Positions 7,271-15,290 of a DNA stretch of 64,000 nucleotides are shown one piece after another. Origin of the DNA: Promicromonospora sp. AC04 (GTDB lineage Bacteria > Actinomycetota > Actinomycetes > Actinomycetales > Cellulomonadaceae); NCBI RefSeq assembly GCF_003058225.1, contig NZ_QBUG01000001.1, positions 62,001-126,000 of the forward strand, written 5' to 3'. A model generated the notes under the pieces. That model did not search any database, was not told the DNA's origin, and saw only the letters and a program-made list of their open reading frames with translations. Each line of letters opens with the position of its first letter. The first letter of the stretch is position 1. A program made the translations under genes and the position numbers.

Positions 7271-7299
7271 AAGATACGAATGGAACCCATCGAAGTCAA
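7271..7299 (-). promoter_or_regulatory. Sigma70-type promoter of the sulfur operon
   Basis: On the minus strand TTGACT (7299-7294) and TATCTT (7276-7271) are separated by exactly 17 bases. The predicted start near 7264 puts the SAM-IV aptamer about 50 bases into the transcript. It is in a local A/T-richer pocket, unlike its surroundings. Confidence 0.7.
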
Positions 7300-7384
7300 T
7301 AATCTTTGCCCGGATCTCACATACCGGAACAACGTCTCGCTACGGAACGCCGGGCCGCGCCGCATGCCTCCAGGAAGACAGTTG

Positions 7385-7445
7385 GCGAGCGGAGTGTGTT
7401 GCGCTGCGTAGACGTTGTCTACGCAGCGCAACACACTCCGCTCGC
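7385..7445. terminator. Perfect 29-bp-arm palindrome (terminator of mannosidase operon)
   Basis: Arms 7385-7413 and 7417-7445 are perfectly complementary with a 3-base loop (gtt). It lies 39 bases after the stop of the GH92 gene and upstream of the sulfur operon promoter. No T tract follows, so it would be an I-shaped actinobacterial terminator. Confidence 0.75.
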
Positions 7446-7483
7446 GCATCCGTTCTCCGGCGGGCGCCCCGACCCGACGGCGT

Positions 7484-10400
7484 TTAGCTCGCGAGCAGTT
7501 CCACCTGCGCGAGGACGCCTTCGTCGAGCAGCTCCAGGCGGAGGCCCGTCAACGGGGCGGGCTCGTCGAGCACGAACGGCCGCAGCTGGCCCGGCCACGG
7601 CCAGTGCTCGCCGGTGCGCTCGTCGAGCACACGCCCGTCGTCCGTGACCAGGCGCCACGCCGACGGCGGCCGGCCCTCGCCCGCAGCCGACGACGTCAGC
7701 GTGTAGGCGCGGAGCGCGGCACCTGGCGGAACTTCGTCGGAGGGCCGCCACTCGAGCGAACCGGTCACCTCGACCGACGTCGTCAGGTCGCCGTCCGTCA
7801 GGCGCGGCAGGGGTCCACGGGCGCCGTGCCAGCTGCCGTCGGCCCGCTGCCACGGACCTGCGGGCGCCACGTCAGAATCGCCCGACGACGGCACGCCCCA
7901 GCGCGTCGGCGTCCCGGACAGGGCGAACCGCAGGGCCGCTCCCCCGACCAGGTCGCGATTGTCGATCGACGGCGTGGTGACGGCTCGGACGGCGGCCGCA
8001 TCGGCACCCGCGCCGTCACCCGCACCGCCCGACACGTCGAGGCCCGCCACGTACCAGTGGTCTGCAGCGCCCGGCGCCTCGATCACGAGGTCGCCGTCGG
8101 GGCGGTGCACCACCGTCCGCTCGAAGAGCGGCGAGGTGACCGCCCAGCGCGGCGACCCGATCTCCAGGGGGTACAGGCCGAGGGCCGAGAGGACGTACCA
8201 GGCCGACATCTCGCCGTTGTCCTCGTCGCCGTGGTAGCCCTGCCCGATCTCGTTGCCGGTCCACAGCCGCGCCAGGATCTCGCGGACGGTCTCCTGCGTG
8301 CGGTCCGGCCGCCCGGCGAACAGCCACGCGTACGGGATGTGGTGCGACACCTGGTTGGACTGCCCGAGCTGGCCCAGCCGCACGTCGCGCGCCTCGAACA
8401 TCTCGTGGATCGCGGACCCGTAGGTCCCGGGCTTGTCCGCCCGCTCGGGGGTGGCGAAGAACCGGTCGAGCAGCCGCTCCAGCCCGTCGGGGCCGCCGTG
8501 CAGCCTGGCCAGGCCTGCGCCGTCGTGCACAGGGTGGAACAGGAAGTTCCAGGCGTCGGACTCGGTGTAGTCGCCGCCCCACTCGTCCGGGTCGAACGCC
8601 GCGGCGTCCGGCCCCGTGGCGTCCGACCCCGCGACGGCGGCGGCCCCCGACCCGAACGCCCCGTCCCGGCCGCGCCCCCGGAAGAACCCCGTCTCCGGGT
8701 CGAAGAGGTGCACGTACCCGAGCGCGCTCTGCCGGAGGTAGGCGGCCTCGTCCCGCAGCTGGCGCCGTCGGCCGTCCGGCGTGCCGGGCGCGTCCGCGAG
8801 CGCCTCGGCCATGCGCGCCAGCCCGGCGTCGTTGATGTAGCCCTCGAGGCTCCAGGACACCGACTCCTCGACGTCGCGCGGCACCCAGCCGTTCGTGAGC
8901 GCGAAGTCCTGGCCCTTGCGGCCCACGCCGGACCGGGTGGGCAGGGCGGTGGCGTTGCGCAGCCCGGCGTCGTAGGTGGCCAGCGGGTCGGGCAGGTCCA
9001 CGCCGCGCAGGTACAGGTCGGCGAACGCGACGTCGGACGACGTGCCGGTCATCAGGTCCGCGTAACCCGGCGACGACCACCGGGCGACCCAGCCGCCCTC
9101 GCGGTACTGCTGCACGAACCCGTCCGCGAGCCGCGCCGCGACCTCCGGGTAGAGCAGAGCGTAGGCCGGCCAGCAGGTGCGGTAGGTGTCCCAGAACCCG
9201 TGGTTCACGAACATCTCGCCGGGTACGACGGGCGCGCCGTCGAGCACGGGCGAGGCGTGCACGGGCGCGCCGTCGGCCCCCACCTCCGTGTAGGAGGACG
9301 GGTACAGGTTCAGACGGTAGAGGTTCGACCAGAGCGTGACCTGCTGCTCCTCGGTGGCGCCCTCGACGTCGAGCACGCCGAGGCGCTCCTCCCACTGCGC
9401 GCGGGCGCGCTCGGCGACCTCGTCGAAGGTCCCGGCCGCCTCCCGCTCCAGGGCCCGCCAGGCGAGGTCCTCGCTGATGTACGACGTCGCCACGCGCACC
9501 TCGACCGTGCGGCCCGCCTCCGCGTCGGGTCCAGCCGTCGTGTCAGGCCCAGCATCAGGTCCAGCGGCGGGCCTTTCCACGGGGTCGAGCGCCACGGTCG
9601 CGTAGGTGGCGTGGTCCCGCCCGCGGGCGCGGCCCGTGCGCAGCACCGGGCGGGAGATCCGGCCCACCACGTACATGCGGCTGCGGCCCACCGACAGCGC
9701 GCTGCCGTGATCGCTCCAGCCGGTGAACGTGCCGTCGTCGTGCACCGTCACGGCCACGGGCGCGCCGTCGGCGCCGGTGTCGCTCACGGCGTCGATCAGC
9801 AGATGGCCCGTCGCGGCCCCGGGCGGGAAGGTGAAGCGCAGGACGCCGCCGTGGTCGGACGCCGCGACGGCAACGCGGGCGCCGCCGTCCAGGTCCACGG
9901 TGTACAGGTGCGGCCGGGCGATCTCGTCGTCGTGCGAGAACCCGATCGCGCGGGCCGCCAGGGCCGCGTCGGGGACGTCCTCGCCGCCGGCGGTAACGGT
10001 GGAGCCGTCGCCGGAGCCGCCCCCGGAGTCGACGCCGGATCCGCCGTCAGCCCGCGCCGGGACCAGGTGGAACGCGAGCTGGTCGCGGTCCCCCATCCAG
10101 GGGCTCGGCTCGTGCGAGATGCCGACGCCCTGCAGGCGCGGCCGGTTGTCCGGCCCGTTGTGGGCGGCCCACGAGTACAGCCAGCGGTCCGACGACGCGT
10201 CGGTCAGCGGCACCCACATCGTGAACCCGTTCGGCACCGCCGCCGCGGGCACCGTGTTCCCGCGCGAGTACGCGCTGGAGGAATGGGTGCCCCGCCGGGT
10301 GTCCACGAGGTCGGTGCGGCCGGTGATCGCGCGCGCCTGGCGCGGCCCGACCGTCACGGCGTCGAGCCACACCTCGCTGCGCCCGCCGTGCGGCGGTGCG

Positions 10401-10813
10401 GTCACGACGGCGGCCGCGCGCACGCGGCGCCCCGGCGCCCGCTCGGCCACCGGGCCCAGGTCCACGCGGACCAGGTTCCAGTGGTCGGGCACCAGGATCC
10501 GCGCCTCCCCCTGCCCGACGGCGGTCGCGGGCATGCCGTGCTGGTCCCGCAGCTCGCGCCCGGGCCCGGTCTGCGAGAGCCACTTCCCGTCGTCGAGCAG
10601 CAGGTCGACAGCCACGTAGGTCGCCCGGTACGTGAGCTCCTCGTCGAGCACCGGCAGCAGGGTGTAGCGCAGCTCCGTGCCGGCCTCGACCGGCACGTCC
10701 AGCCCGTCGAGGACCACGGTGCGGCCGGCGCCGTCGTGCCGTACCAGGTGGGCGTCCTCGCTGGTCAGCCCGACGCCGGGCCGGCCGGCCGGGACGTGCG
10801 CCGGGCCCGTCAT
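7484..10813 (-). CDS. GH92 family alpha-mannosidase, cytoplasmic
   Basis: 1109 residues. The GH92 core is clear: RGTHSSSAYSRGNTVPAA near 240, FTMWVPLTDASSD, GVGISHEPSPWMGD, the NHGFWDTYRTCWPAYALLYP segment, and GDEDNGEMSAWYVLSALG near 864, which holds the conserved acidic residues of the Ca2+-dependent inverting exo-mannosidases. An extra N-terminal beta domain (about 1-220) and a C-terminal discoidin-like domain (last 150 residues) flank it. There is no signal peptide, so it acts in the cytoplasm on imported mannosides. The ATG overlaps the LacI gene stop by 4 bases (ATGA). It is the last gene of the binding protein-permease-permease-LacI-GH92 operon. The linkage specificity (1,2, 1,3, 1,4 or 1,6) cannot be read from sequence. 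Confidence 0.9.
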   Translation of the reverse strand: MTGPAHVPAGRPGVGLTSEDAHLVRHDGAGRTVVLDGLDVPVEAGTELRYTLLPVLDEELTYRATYVAVDLLLDDGKWLSQTGPGRELRDQHGMPATAVGQGEARILVPDHWNLVRVDLGPVAERAPGRRVRAAAVVTAPPHGGRSEVWLDAVTVGPRQARAITGRTDLVDTRRGTHSSSAYSRGNTVPAAAVPNGFTMWVPLTDASSDRWLYSWAAHNGPDNRPRLQGVGISHEPSPWMGDRDQLAFHLVPARADGGSGVDSGGGSGDGSTVTAGGEDVPDAALAARAIGFSHDDEIARPHLYTVDLDGGARVAVAASDHGGVLRFTFPPGAATGHLLIDAVSDTGADGAPVAVTVHDDGTFTGWSDHGSALSVGRSRMYVVGRISRPVLRTGRARGRDHATYATVALDPVERPAAGPDAGPDTTAGPDAEAGRTVEVRVATSYISEDLAWRALEREAAGTFDEVAERARAQWEERLGVLDVEGATEEQQVTLWSNLYRLNLYPSSYTEVGADGAPVHASPVLDGAPVVPGEMFVNHGFWDTYRTCWPAYALLYPEVAARLADGFVQQYREGGWVARWSSPGYADLMTGTSSDVAFADLYLRGVDLPDPLATYDAGLRNATALPTRSGVGRKGQDFALTNGWVPRDVEESVSWSLEGYINDAGLARMAEALADAPGTPDGRRRQLRDEAAYLRQSALGYVHLFDPETGFFRGRGRDGAFGSGAAAVAGSDATGPDAAAFDPDEWGGDYTESDAWNFLFHPVHDGAGLARLHGGPDGLERLLDRFFATPERADKPGTYGSAIHEMFEARDVRLGQLGQSNQVSHHIPYAWLFAGRPDRTQETVREILARLWTGNEIGQGYHGDEDNGEMSAWYVLSALGLYPLEIGSPRWAVTSPLFERTVVHRPDGDLVIEAPGAADHWYVAGLDVSGGAGDGAGADAAAVRAVTTPSIDNRDLVGGAALRFALSGTPTRWGVPSSGDSDVAPAGPWQRADGSWHGARGPLPRLTDGDLTTSVEVTGSLEWRPSDEVPPGAALRAYTLTSSAAGEGRPPSAWRLVTDDGRVLDERTGEHWPWPGQLRPFVLDEPAPLTGLRLELLDEGVLAQVELLAS

Positions 10814-11859
10814 GCGGCGCCCCCAGGGACCGGTCCCGTGCTGCCGCGCACGGTCAGCTCGGGCGTGGGCGCACCCACGACGTCGGGCACGCGCTCCCCG
10901 CGCACCAGCGACAGTGTCGTCGCCGCCACGAGCTCGCCGAGCTCGAACGTGTCCCGGGTCATCGCGGTGAGCGGCGGGTGCGCGAGGCGCACGAGCTCGG
11001 AGTCGTCGAAGGAGGCGACCGAGACGTCGCCAGGCACGCTGAGCCCGGCCTCGGCCAGGACGGTGACGCCCGCGAGCGCGGCGACGTCGGAGTCGTACAC
11101 GATGGCAGTGGGCCTTTCGTCGCGGGCCAGGAGGGCCCGGGTGGCTGCCGCGGCCTCGTCCTGCGAGAAGTCCGTCGGCACGGTGGTGACGTGCAGGCCG
11201 AGCCGGGACCCGGCGTCGTGCAGCGCGGCGACCCTGCGCGCGGAGTGGACGTAGGCGGGGATGCCGCCCACGTGACCGACCTGCACGTGCCCCAGCGCAG
11301 CCAGGTGCTCGGCGAGCGCGGTCATGGCGGCATGGTCGTCGGCGAACACCGCGGGGACCGGTCCGGGCGTGCCGTCGCCGCCGACCAGCACGGCGGGCAG
11401 GCCCATCCGGACGAGCTCCTCGGGGCGTGGGTCGTCCTGCTCGAGGTCGAGCACGACGACGCCGTCGGTGCGCCGCTCGGCGGCCCAGCGGCGGTAGACG
11501 TCGAGCTCGGCGGACATGTCCTCGACCACGAGCAGCTGGAGGGCCACGAGGTCGGTCGACAGCCGCGCCTGCAGCCCCGAGACGAGCTGGGCGAAGAACG
11601 GCTCGACGCCCAGCGTCCGCGCCGGCCGCGCGACGACCAGCCCGACCGTGTCGGCCCGCCGTCCGCCCAGCGCACGGGCGGCGACGTTCGGCCGCCACCC
11701 CAGCTCGGCGACGGCGGCCAGGATGCGGGCCCTGGTCTGCTCGCTGATGCCGGGGCGGTCGTTCAGCGCGAACGAGACCGCCGTCGGGGAGACGCCGGCA
11801 CGTGCGGCGATGTCGGCGATGGTGGGCCGACGGCCAGGGCGTTCGGAAGCCTGCGTCAC
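10810..11859 (-). CDS. LacI/GalR family transcriptional regulator
   Basis: 349 residues. The N-terminal helix-turn-helix TIADIAARAGVSPTAVSFAL (about 13-32) and hinge helix WRPNVAARALGGRR are followed by a periplasmic-binding-protein-like sensor domain (DTVGLVVARP to the end). The start is the GTG at 11859, which overlaps the permease stop (GTGA). As part of the mannoside transport operon it is the likely local repressor. The perfect CTAAAGCGCTTTAG palindrome at 15049-15062, in front of the binding-protein gene, is its probable operator. The inducer would be mannose or a manno-oligosaccharide (inference). Confidence 0.9.
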   Translation of the reverse strand: MTQASERPGRRPTIADIAARAGVSPTAVSFALNDRPGISEQTRARILAAVAELGWRPNVAARALGGRRADTVGLVVARPARTLGVEPFFAQLVSGLQARLSTDLVALQLLVVEDMSAELDVYRRWAAERRTDGVVVLDLEQDDPRPEELVRMGLPAVLVGGDGTPGPVPAVFADDHAAMTALAEHLAALGHVQVGHVGGIPAYVHSARRVAALHDAGSRLGLHVTTVPTDFSQDEAAAATRALLARDERPTAIVYDSDVAALAGVTVLAEAGLSVPGDVSVASFDDSELVRLAHPPLTAMTRDTFELGELVAATTLSLVRGERVPDVVGAPTPELTVRGSTGPVPGGAA

Positions 11860-12749
11860 CCCTTGATCGCCCCCTCGTCGACGCCGCGGAAGAAGTACCG
11901 CTGCAGTGCCGCGAAGAACACCACGATGGGGATGAACGCGATCATGGTTCCCGCGGCCACGACGCGCGGGTTGTTCGTGAACGTCCCGGACAGGTACTCC
12001 AGGCCCACCGTGAGCGTGAACTTGTTCGGCGTGGTCAGGACGATCAGCGGCCAGAGGAAGTCGTCCCACGCACCGATGAACGAGAAGATCGCGATGACGG
12101 CGAGCATGCCCAGGACGTTGGGCACGCCCACGTGCAGCAGCCGCTGCCAGGCGTTGGCCCCGTCCACTATCGCCGCCTCGTCCAGCTCCTTCGGGATCGC
12201 CGCGAACGCCGTGCGCATCAGCAGCACGTTGAGCATGCCGATCGCGCCCGGCAGGGCGACGCCGAGCAGCGTGTCGGCGAGCCCGAGCTGCCGGATCGTC
12301 AGGTACTGCGCAACGATCGTGGCCTCGCCCGGCAGGAGCATCGTCAGCAGGATCGCCCCCAGCACGAGCCGGACGCCGCGGAACCGCAGCCGCGCCAGGG
12401 CGTACCCGGCCATGGTGGCGCCGACGATGTTGCCGAGCACCACGATCCCGGCCACCACTATCGAGTTCCCGGCGAACCCCAGGATCGGGACGGTCTGGAA
12501 CGCCTTCACGTAGTTGTCGAACGTGGGGCTGCTCGGCAGGAAGCTCGGGTTGGCGGTGTAGATGTCCTCGCCGGCGCCCTTGAGCGAGGTGGACAGCTGC
12601 CACAGGAACGGGCCGAGCGTGATGAAGAGCACCACGACCAGCAGCGCGTACCGCAGCACCACCTCGCGGGTCGACGGCGTCGCGAACCCCCGCGATCCGG
12701 TGCGCGACGTGACCGTGCCTGACGTGACCGTGCCTGACATGACCTCCAT
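11856..12749 (-). CDS. Sugar ABC transporter permease (MalG/CUT1 type)
   Basis: 297 residues with six predicted membrane helices. The permease EAA loop is visible as ELDEAAIVDGANAWQRLLHV followed by GVPNVLG. The C-terminus YFFRGVDEGAIKG is typical of MalG-type CUT1 permeases. The start MEVMSGTV at 12749 is preceded by GGGAGGGAC and shares one base with the stop of the partner permease (TGATG). It pairs with the product of 12749-13705 to form the membrane channel. No ATPase is encoded nearby, as is common in actinobacteria where a shared MsiK-like ATPase serves many importers (known of the group; inferred here). Confidence 0.92.
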   Translation of the reverse strand: MEVMSGTVTSGTVTSRTGSRGFATPSTREVVLRYALLVVVLFITLGPFLWQLSTSLKGAGEDIYTANPSFLPSSPTFDNYVKAFQTVPILGFAGNSIVVAGIVVLGNIVGATMAGYALARLRFRGVRLVLGAILLTMLLPGEATIVAQYLTIRQLGLADTLLGVALPGAIGMLNVLLMRTAFAAIPKELDEAAIVDGANAWQRLLHVGVPNVLGMLAVIAIFSFIGAWDDFLWPLIVLTTPNKFTLTVGLEYLSGTFTNNPRVVAAGTMIAFIPIVVFFAALQRYFFRGVDEGAIKG

Positions 12750-13705
12750 CAGTCCCTCCCCCGGTTGATCCGCGCGATCACCAGCAGCGGGCCGAGCGTG
12801 ATGACGAACAGCAGCAGCGAGAGCGCCGACGCGTACCCCAGGTTGCCGCTGAACCCGCGCGCGTACATCTGGATGAGCATGACCACCGAGACGTCGGCCC
12901 CGCCGACGCCGCCCGTGCCGTTGGTCAGGATGTAGAGCTCGGCGAACACACGCAGCGCGGAGACGGTGATCATGACCGACACCAGCAGCATGGTGTTGCG
13001 CACGCCCGGGATCGTGATGGACCAGAACCGGCGCAGCGCCCCCGCCCCGTCGACGGCGGCGGCCTCGTGCAGCTCGCGCGGCACACCGCCCAGCGCCGAC
13101 AGGTAGATCACCATGTAGTAGCCGAGGCCCTTCCAGACGGTCAGGCTGATCGCGCTGAACAGGACGAGCCAGCGGTCCGTGAGGAACGGGACCGCGTCGG
13201 TGATGAAACCCAGGTTCAGCGCCATCGCGTTGATGATGCCGCGGTCGTCGAGCAGCCAGCCCCAGATGAGGGCGACCACCACGGCCGAGGCCACCACCGG
13301 TGTGTAGAACGCGGTGCGGAAGAACGCGATGCCCGGCAGCTTCTTCTCCACGAGCACAGCCAGCCCCAGCGGCGCGAGCAGCAGGAACGGCACGCACACG
13401 AGCATGTAGACGATCGAGTTGACCAGTGCCGTGGCGAGCTGGGCGTCGCTGAGCATGCGCTCGAAGTTCGCGAACCCGACGAGCTCACCGCCCGAGAGCA
13501 CCCGCACGTTCGTGAACGCCAGGAAGAAGGCGTTCGCCGTCGGCCACAGGTTGAACGCGAGCAGGAACAGCACTGCCGGCGCCACGAGCAGCCACGGCGT
13601 GAACCAGGCGTGGGTCCGCACGGCGTGGGCCCGCACGGTGGGCGTGCGGGGCGCGGGGTGCGGGACCCGGCCCCGACGGGTCCGGATCCCGCGCACCGTC
13701 GTCAC
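12749..13705 (-). CDS. Sugar ABC transporter permease (MalF/CUT1 type)
   Basis: 318 residues. After a 40-residue basic N-terminus, six membrane helices start at FTPWLLVAPAVLFLLAFNLW. The EAA loop is LHEAAAVDGAGALRRFWSIT. The start is the GTG at 13705, overlapping the binding-protein stop by 4 bases (GTGA). It forms a heterodimer with the MalG-type partner encoded directly downstream. The long basic N-terminal tail before the first helix is a normal variation for this family. Confidence 0.9.
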   Translation of the reverse strand: MTTVRGIRTRRGRVPHPAPRTPTVRAHAVRTHAWFTPWLLVAPAVLFLLAFNLWPTANAFFLAFTNVRVLSGGELVGFANFERMLSDAQLATALVNSIVYMLVCVPFLLLAPLGLAVLVEKKLPGIAFFRTAFYTPVVASAVVVALIWGWLLDDRGIINAMALNLGFITDAVPFLTDRWLVLFSAISLTVWKGLGYYMVIYLSALGGVPRELHEAAAVDGAGALRRFWSITIPGVRNTMLLVSVMITVSALRVFAELYILTNGTGGVGGADVSVVMLIQMYARGFSGNLGYASALSLLLFVITLGPLLVIARINRGRD

Positions 13706-14985
13706 TGGTCGGCGAGCAGCTTGTTGCACTCTTCGACCGCCGCGTCGAGGGCCTCCTGCGAGGTCTTGTCGCCGGCGATCGCCGCCGCGAACTGCTGGTT
13801 GATGATGGTGGTCATCGCCTCGTTGACCTCCACCGGCTGCAGCACCTGCGCGGTGGTGAGGTTGCTGAACGCGATCGCCTTGGCGTCGCCCTGCGGAGTG
13901 TCGTCGCTCTCGGCGAGCTCGGGGTTCTCCTGCGAGGCCGTCGTGGACGGGAAGACGCCGGGCACCTCGGTCGAGAACGCCTCCTGGTTGGCGGCGTTCG
14001 TCACGAACCGGGCCAGCGCGACCGCCGTCGGCAGGTTCTTGGACTGGTTCGAGACCGACAGGCCCTGCACGTACAGCGGGGTGGTGCCCATGTACGGCGA
14101 CGAGGTGATCTTGCCGTCCAGCGACGGGTTGTTCTCCAGCACGCTGTTGATGAAGTTGCCGCCACCCGTGGACCAGGCGACCTTGCCCTCGGTGAACAGC
14201 TGGCTGTTGCCGAGGTAGGCGTCGGTGAGCACGTCGTCGGGCATGAGGCCGTCGGCGTACGCGTCGCGGTAGACGTCGAGCAGCTCCGCCGCCTCGGGCG
14301 TGTTGAAGACGAGCTCGGTACCGTCGTCGGACAGCACCGGCAGGCCCTCGGCCGCGAAGTCGCCCAGGCCGGGCTTGCGGCTCATGAGGTACTCGCCGGT
14401 CTCGTCCTTCATGGTCCGCGCCTGCGCGACGAGCTCGTCGAGGCTCGTGGGCGGCGTCGCCGGGTCGAGTCCCGCCTTCTCGAACATCTCGGTGTTCCAG
14501 TAGTTCAGGTCCGTGGTCAGGTACCACGGGAAGCCGAACGTGCCGTCGATGCCCCCGTACTGGTACGCCTCCAGCGCGCCGGGCACGTAGGTGTCCTCGA
14601 CCGTGTCGTCCACGGTGGTGACGTCGGTGAGCAGGCCCTCGCGCGCCAGCGAGAGCGCGAAGTCCGGCGGCAGGTTCGTCACGTCGGGCAGCTCGCCCGC
14701 CGCGGCCTGCGAGAGGACCTTCTCCGAGTAGCCGTCGCCCGGCTGGTCCAGCCAGGTCACCTCGGTGCCCGGGTACTCCTCCTCGAAGTCGGCGATGACG
14801 CCCTCGACGTACTCGGTGAAGTTGGGCTTGAGCGCCCAGGTCTGCAGCGTGACCTCACCGGTCACATCACCCGAGGCGTCCGCCCCGGTATCGCTCTCTG
14901 TGCCCGCGCCGTTGAGGGCACAGCCGCCCAAGGCGGCCAGCACGGTCAGGGCGGCTCCCGCAGCCCCGATCCTCCGGATCTTCAT
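13702..14985 (-). CDS. Sugar ABC transporter substrate-binding lipoprotein
   Basis: 427 residues of the extracellular solute-binding family 1. The signal peptide MKIRRIGAAGAALTVLAALG ends in a lipobox with Cys22, so it is anchored to the outer face of the membrane. The mature part starts with an acidic Ser/Asp linker and continues VTLQTWALKPNFTEYVEGV, the usual first strand and helix. The start at 14985 is chosen because of the GGAAGG ribosome binding site and the signal peptide; an in-frame ATG at 15009 lacks these. It delivers the ligand to the two permeases encoded downstream. Flanking GH92 and GH38 genes indicate an alpha-mannoside ligand (inference). Confidence 0.92.
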   Translation of the reverse strand: MKIRRIGAAGAALTVLAALGGCALNGAGTESDTGADASGDVTGEVTLQTWALKPNFTEYVEGVIADFEEEYPGTEVTWLDQPGDGYSEKVLSQAAAGELPDVTNLPPDFALSLAREGLLTDVTTVDDTVEDTYVPGALEAYQYGGIDGTFGFPWYLTTDLNYWNTEMFEKAGLDPATPPTSLDELVAQARTMKDETGEYLMSRKPGLGDFAAEGLPVLSDDGTELVFNTPEAAELLDVYRDAYADGLMPDDVLTDAYLGNSQLFTEGKVAWSTGGGNFINSVLENNPSLDGKITSSPYMGTTPLYVQGLSVSNQSKNLPTAVALARFVTNAANQEAFSTEVPGVFPSTTASQENPELAESDDTPQGDAKAIAFSNLTTAQVLQPVEVNEAMTTIINQQFAAAIAGDKTSQEALDAAVEECNKLLADQ

Positions 14986-15048
14986 GACAGTTCCTTCCAG
15001 CAGATGCATCGTCGCGTCCTGGGGTACATGCCGTCGCTTCGACGCCGA

Positions 15049-15062
15049 CTAAAGCGCTTTAG
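15049..15062. promoter_or_regulatory. LacI-type operator CTAAAGCGCTTTAG
   Basis: A perfect 14 bp palindrome of the form bound by LacI-family regulators, 64 bases upstream of the binding-protein ATG. A TTGACA box on the minus strand at 15098-15093, with a weak -10 (CACGCT) at 15075-15070, would place the transcription start at the operator. Confidence 0.7.
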
Positions 15063-15069
15063 CATCGAC

Positions 15070-15098
15070 AGCGTGCCGCGTGACCCAGCTGGTGTCAA
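15070..15098 (-). promoter_or_regulatory. Putative promoter of mannoside transport operon
   Basis: TTGACA at 15098-15093 is a perfect -35. Seventeen bases later CACGCT is a poor -10, so the -10 assignment is uncertain. The operator directly downstream supports it. Confidence 0.45.
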
Positions 15099-15116
15099 GG
15101 TCTTGGCAGATGGCCG

Positions 15117-15208
15117 GGCGAGTGCAGACTTTGCCGCACCCGTGACCGGTGACAGCAGACTTTGTTGCGGAAAGGCACCCTGTATCCGCAACGAAGTCTG
15201 CACTCGCC
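15117..15208. repeat. Palindrome with duplicated left arm, between GH38 gene and ABC promoter
   Basis: Left arm copy 1 (ggcgagtgcagactt, 15117-15131) pairs perfectly with 15194-15208. Left arm copy 2 (gcagactttgttgcgga, 15155-15171) pairs with 15185-15201 with one mismatch. Both need the same right arm. The layout matches the repeat at 1660-1740. Confidence 0.75.
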
Positions 15209-15236
15209 GAGCTGGCCTGCGACAAGGTCTGCAGCC

Positions 15237-15281
15237 GGCCGGGCCACCAGGGGACAGGACATGGCCCCTGGTGGCCCGGCC
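15237..15281. terminator. Terminator of the GH38 gene
   Basis: Perfect 17 bp arms (ggccgggccaccagggg at 15237-15253, its complement at 15265-15281) around an 11-base loop, 10 bases after the GH38 stop. Confidence 0.75.
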
Positions 15282-15290
15282 TTTCCGTGA

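Noticed and set aside
7225-7449. Small minus-strand ORF of 74 codons upstream of the riboswitch
   Set aside because: It starts inside the terminator palindrome, lies upstream of the predicted promoter in part, and has no ribosome binding site.
7415-11254. Plus-strand frame of 1279 codons opposite GH92 and lacI
   Set aside because: It is antisense to two genes with clear catalytic or DNA-binding motifs, and it begins inside the 7385-7445 palindrome.
10814-11698. Upstream extension of the GH92 frame
   Set aside because: The frame is open by chance through the LacI gene; the ATG at 10813 overlaps the lacI stop and the extension is an out-of-frame reading of the LacI domain.
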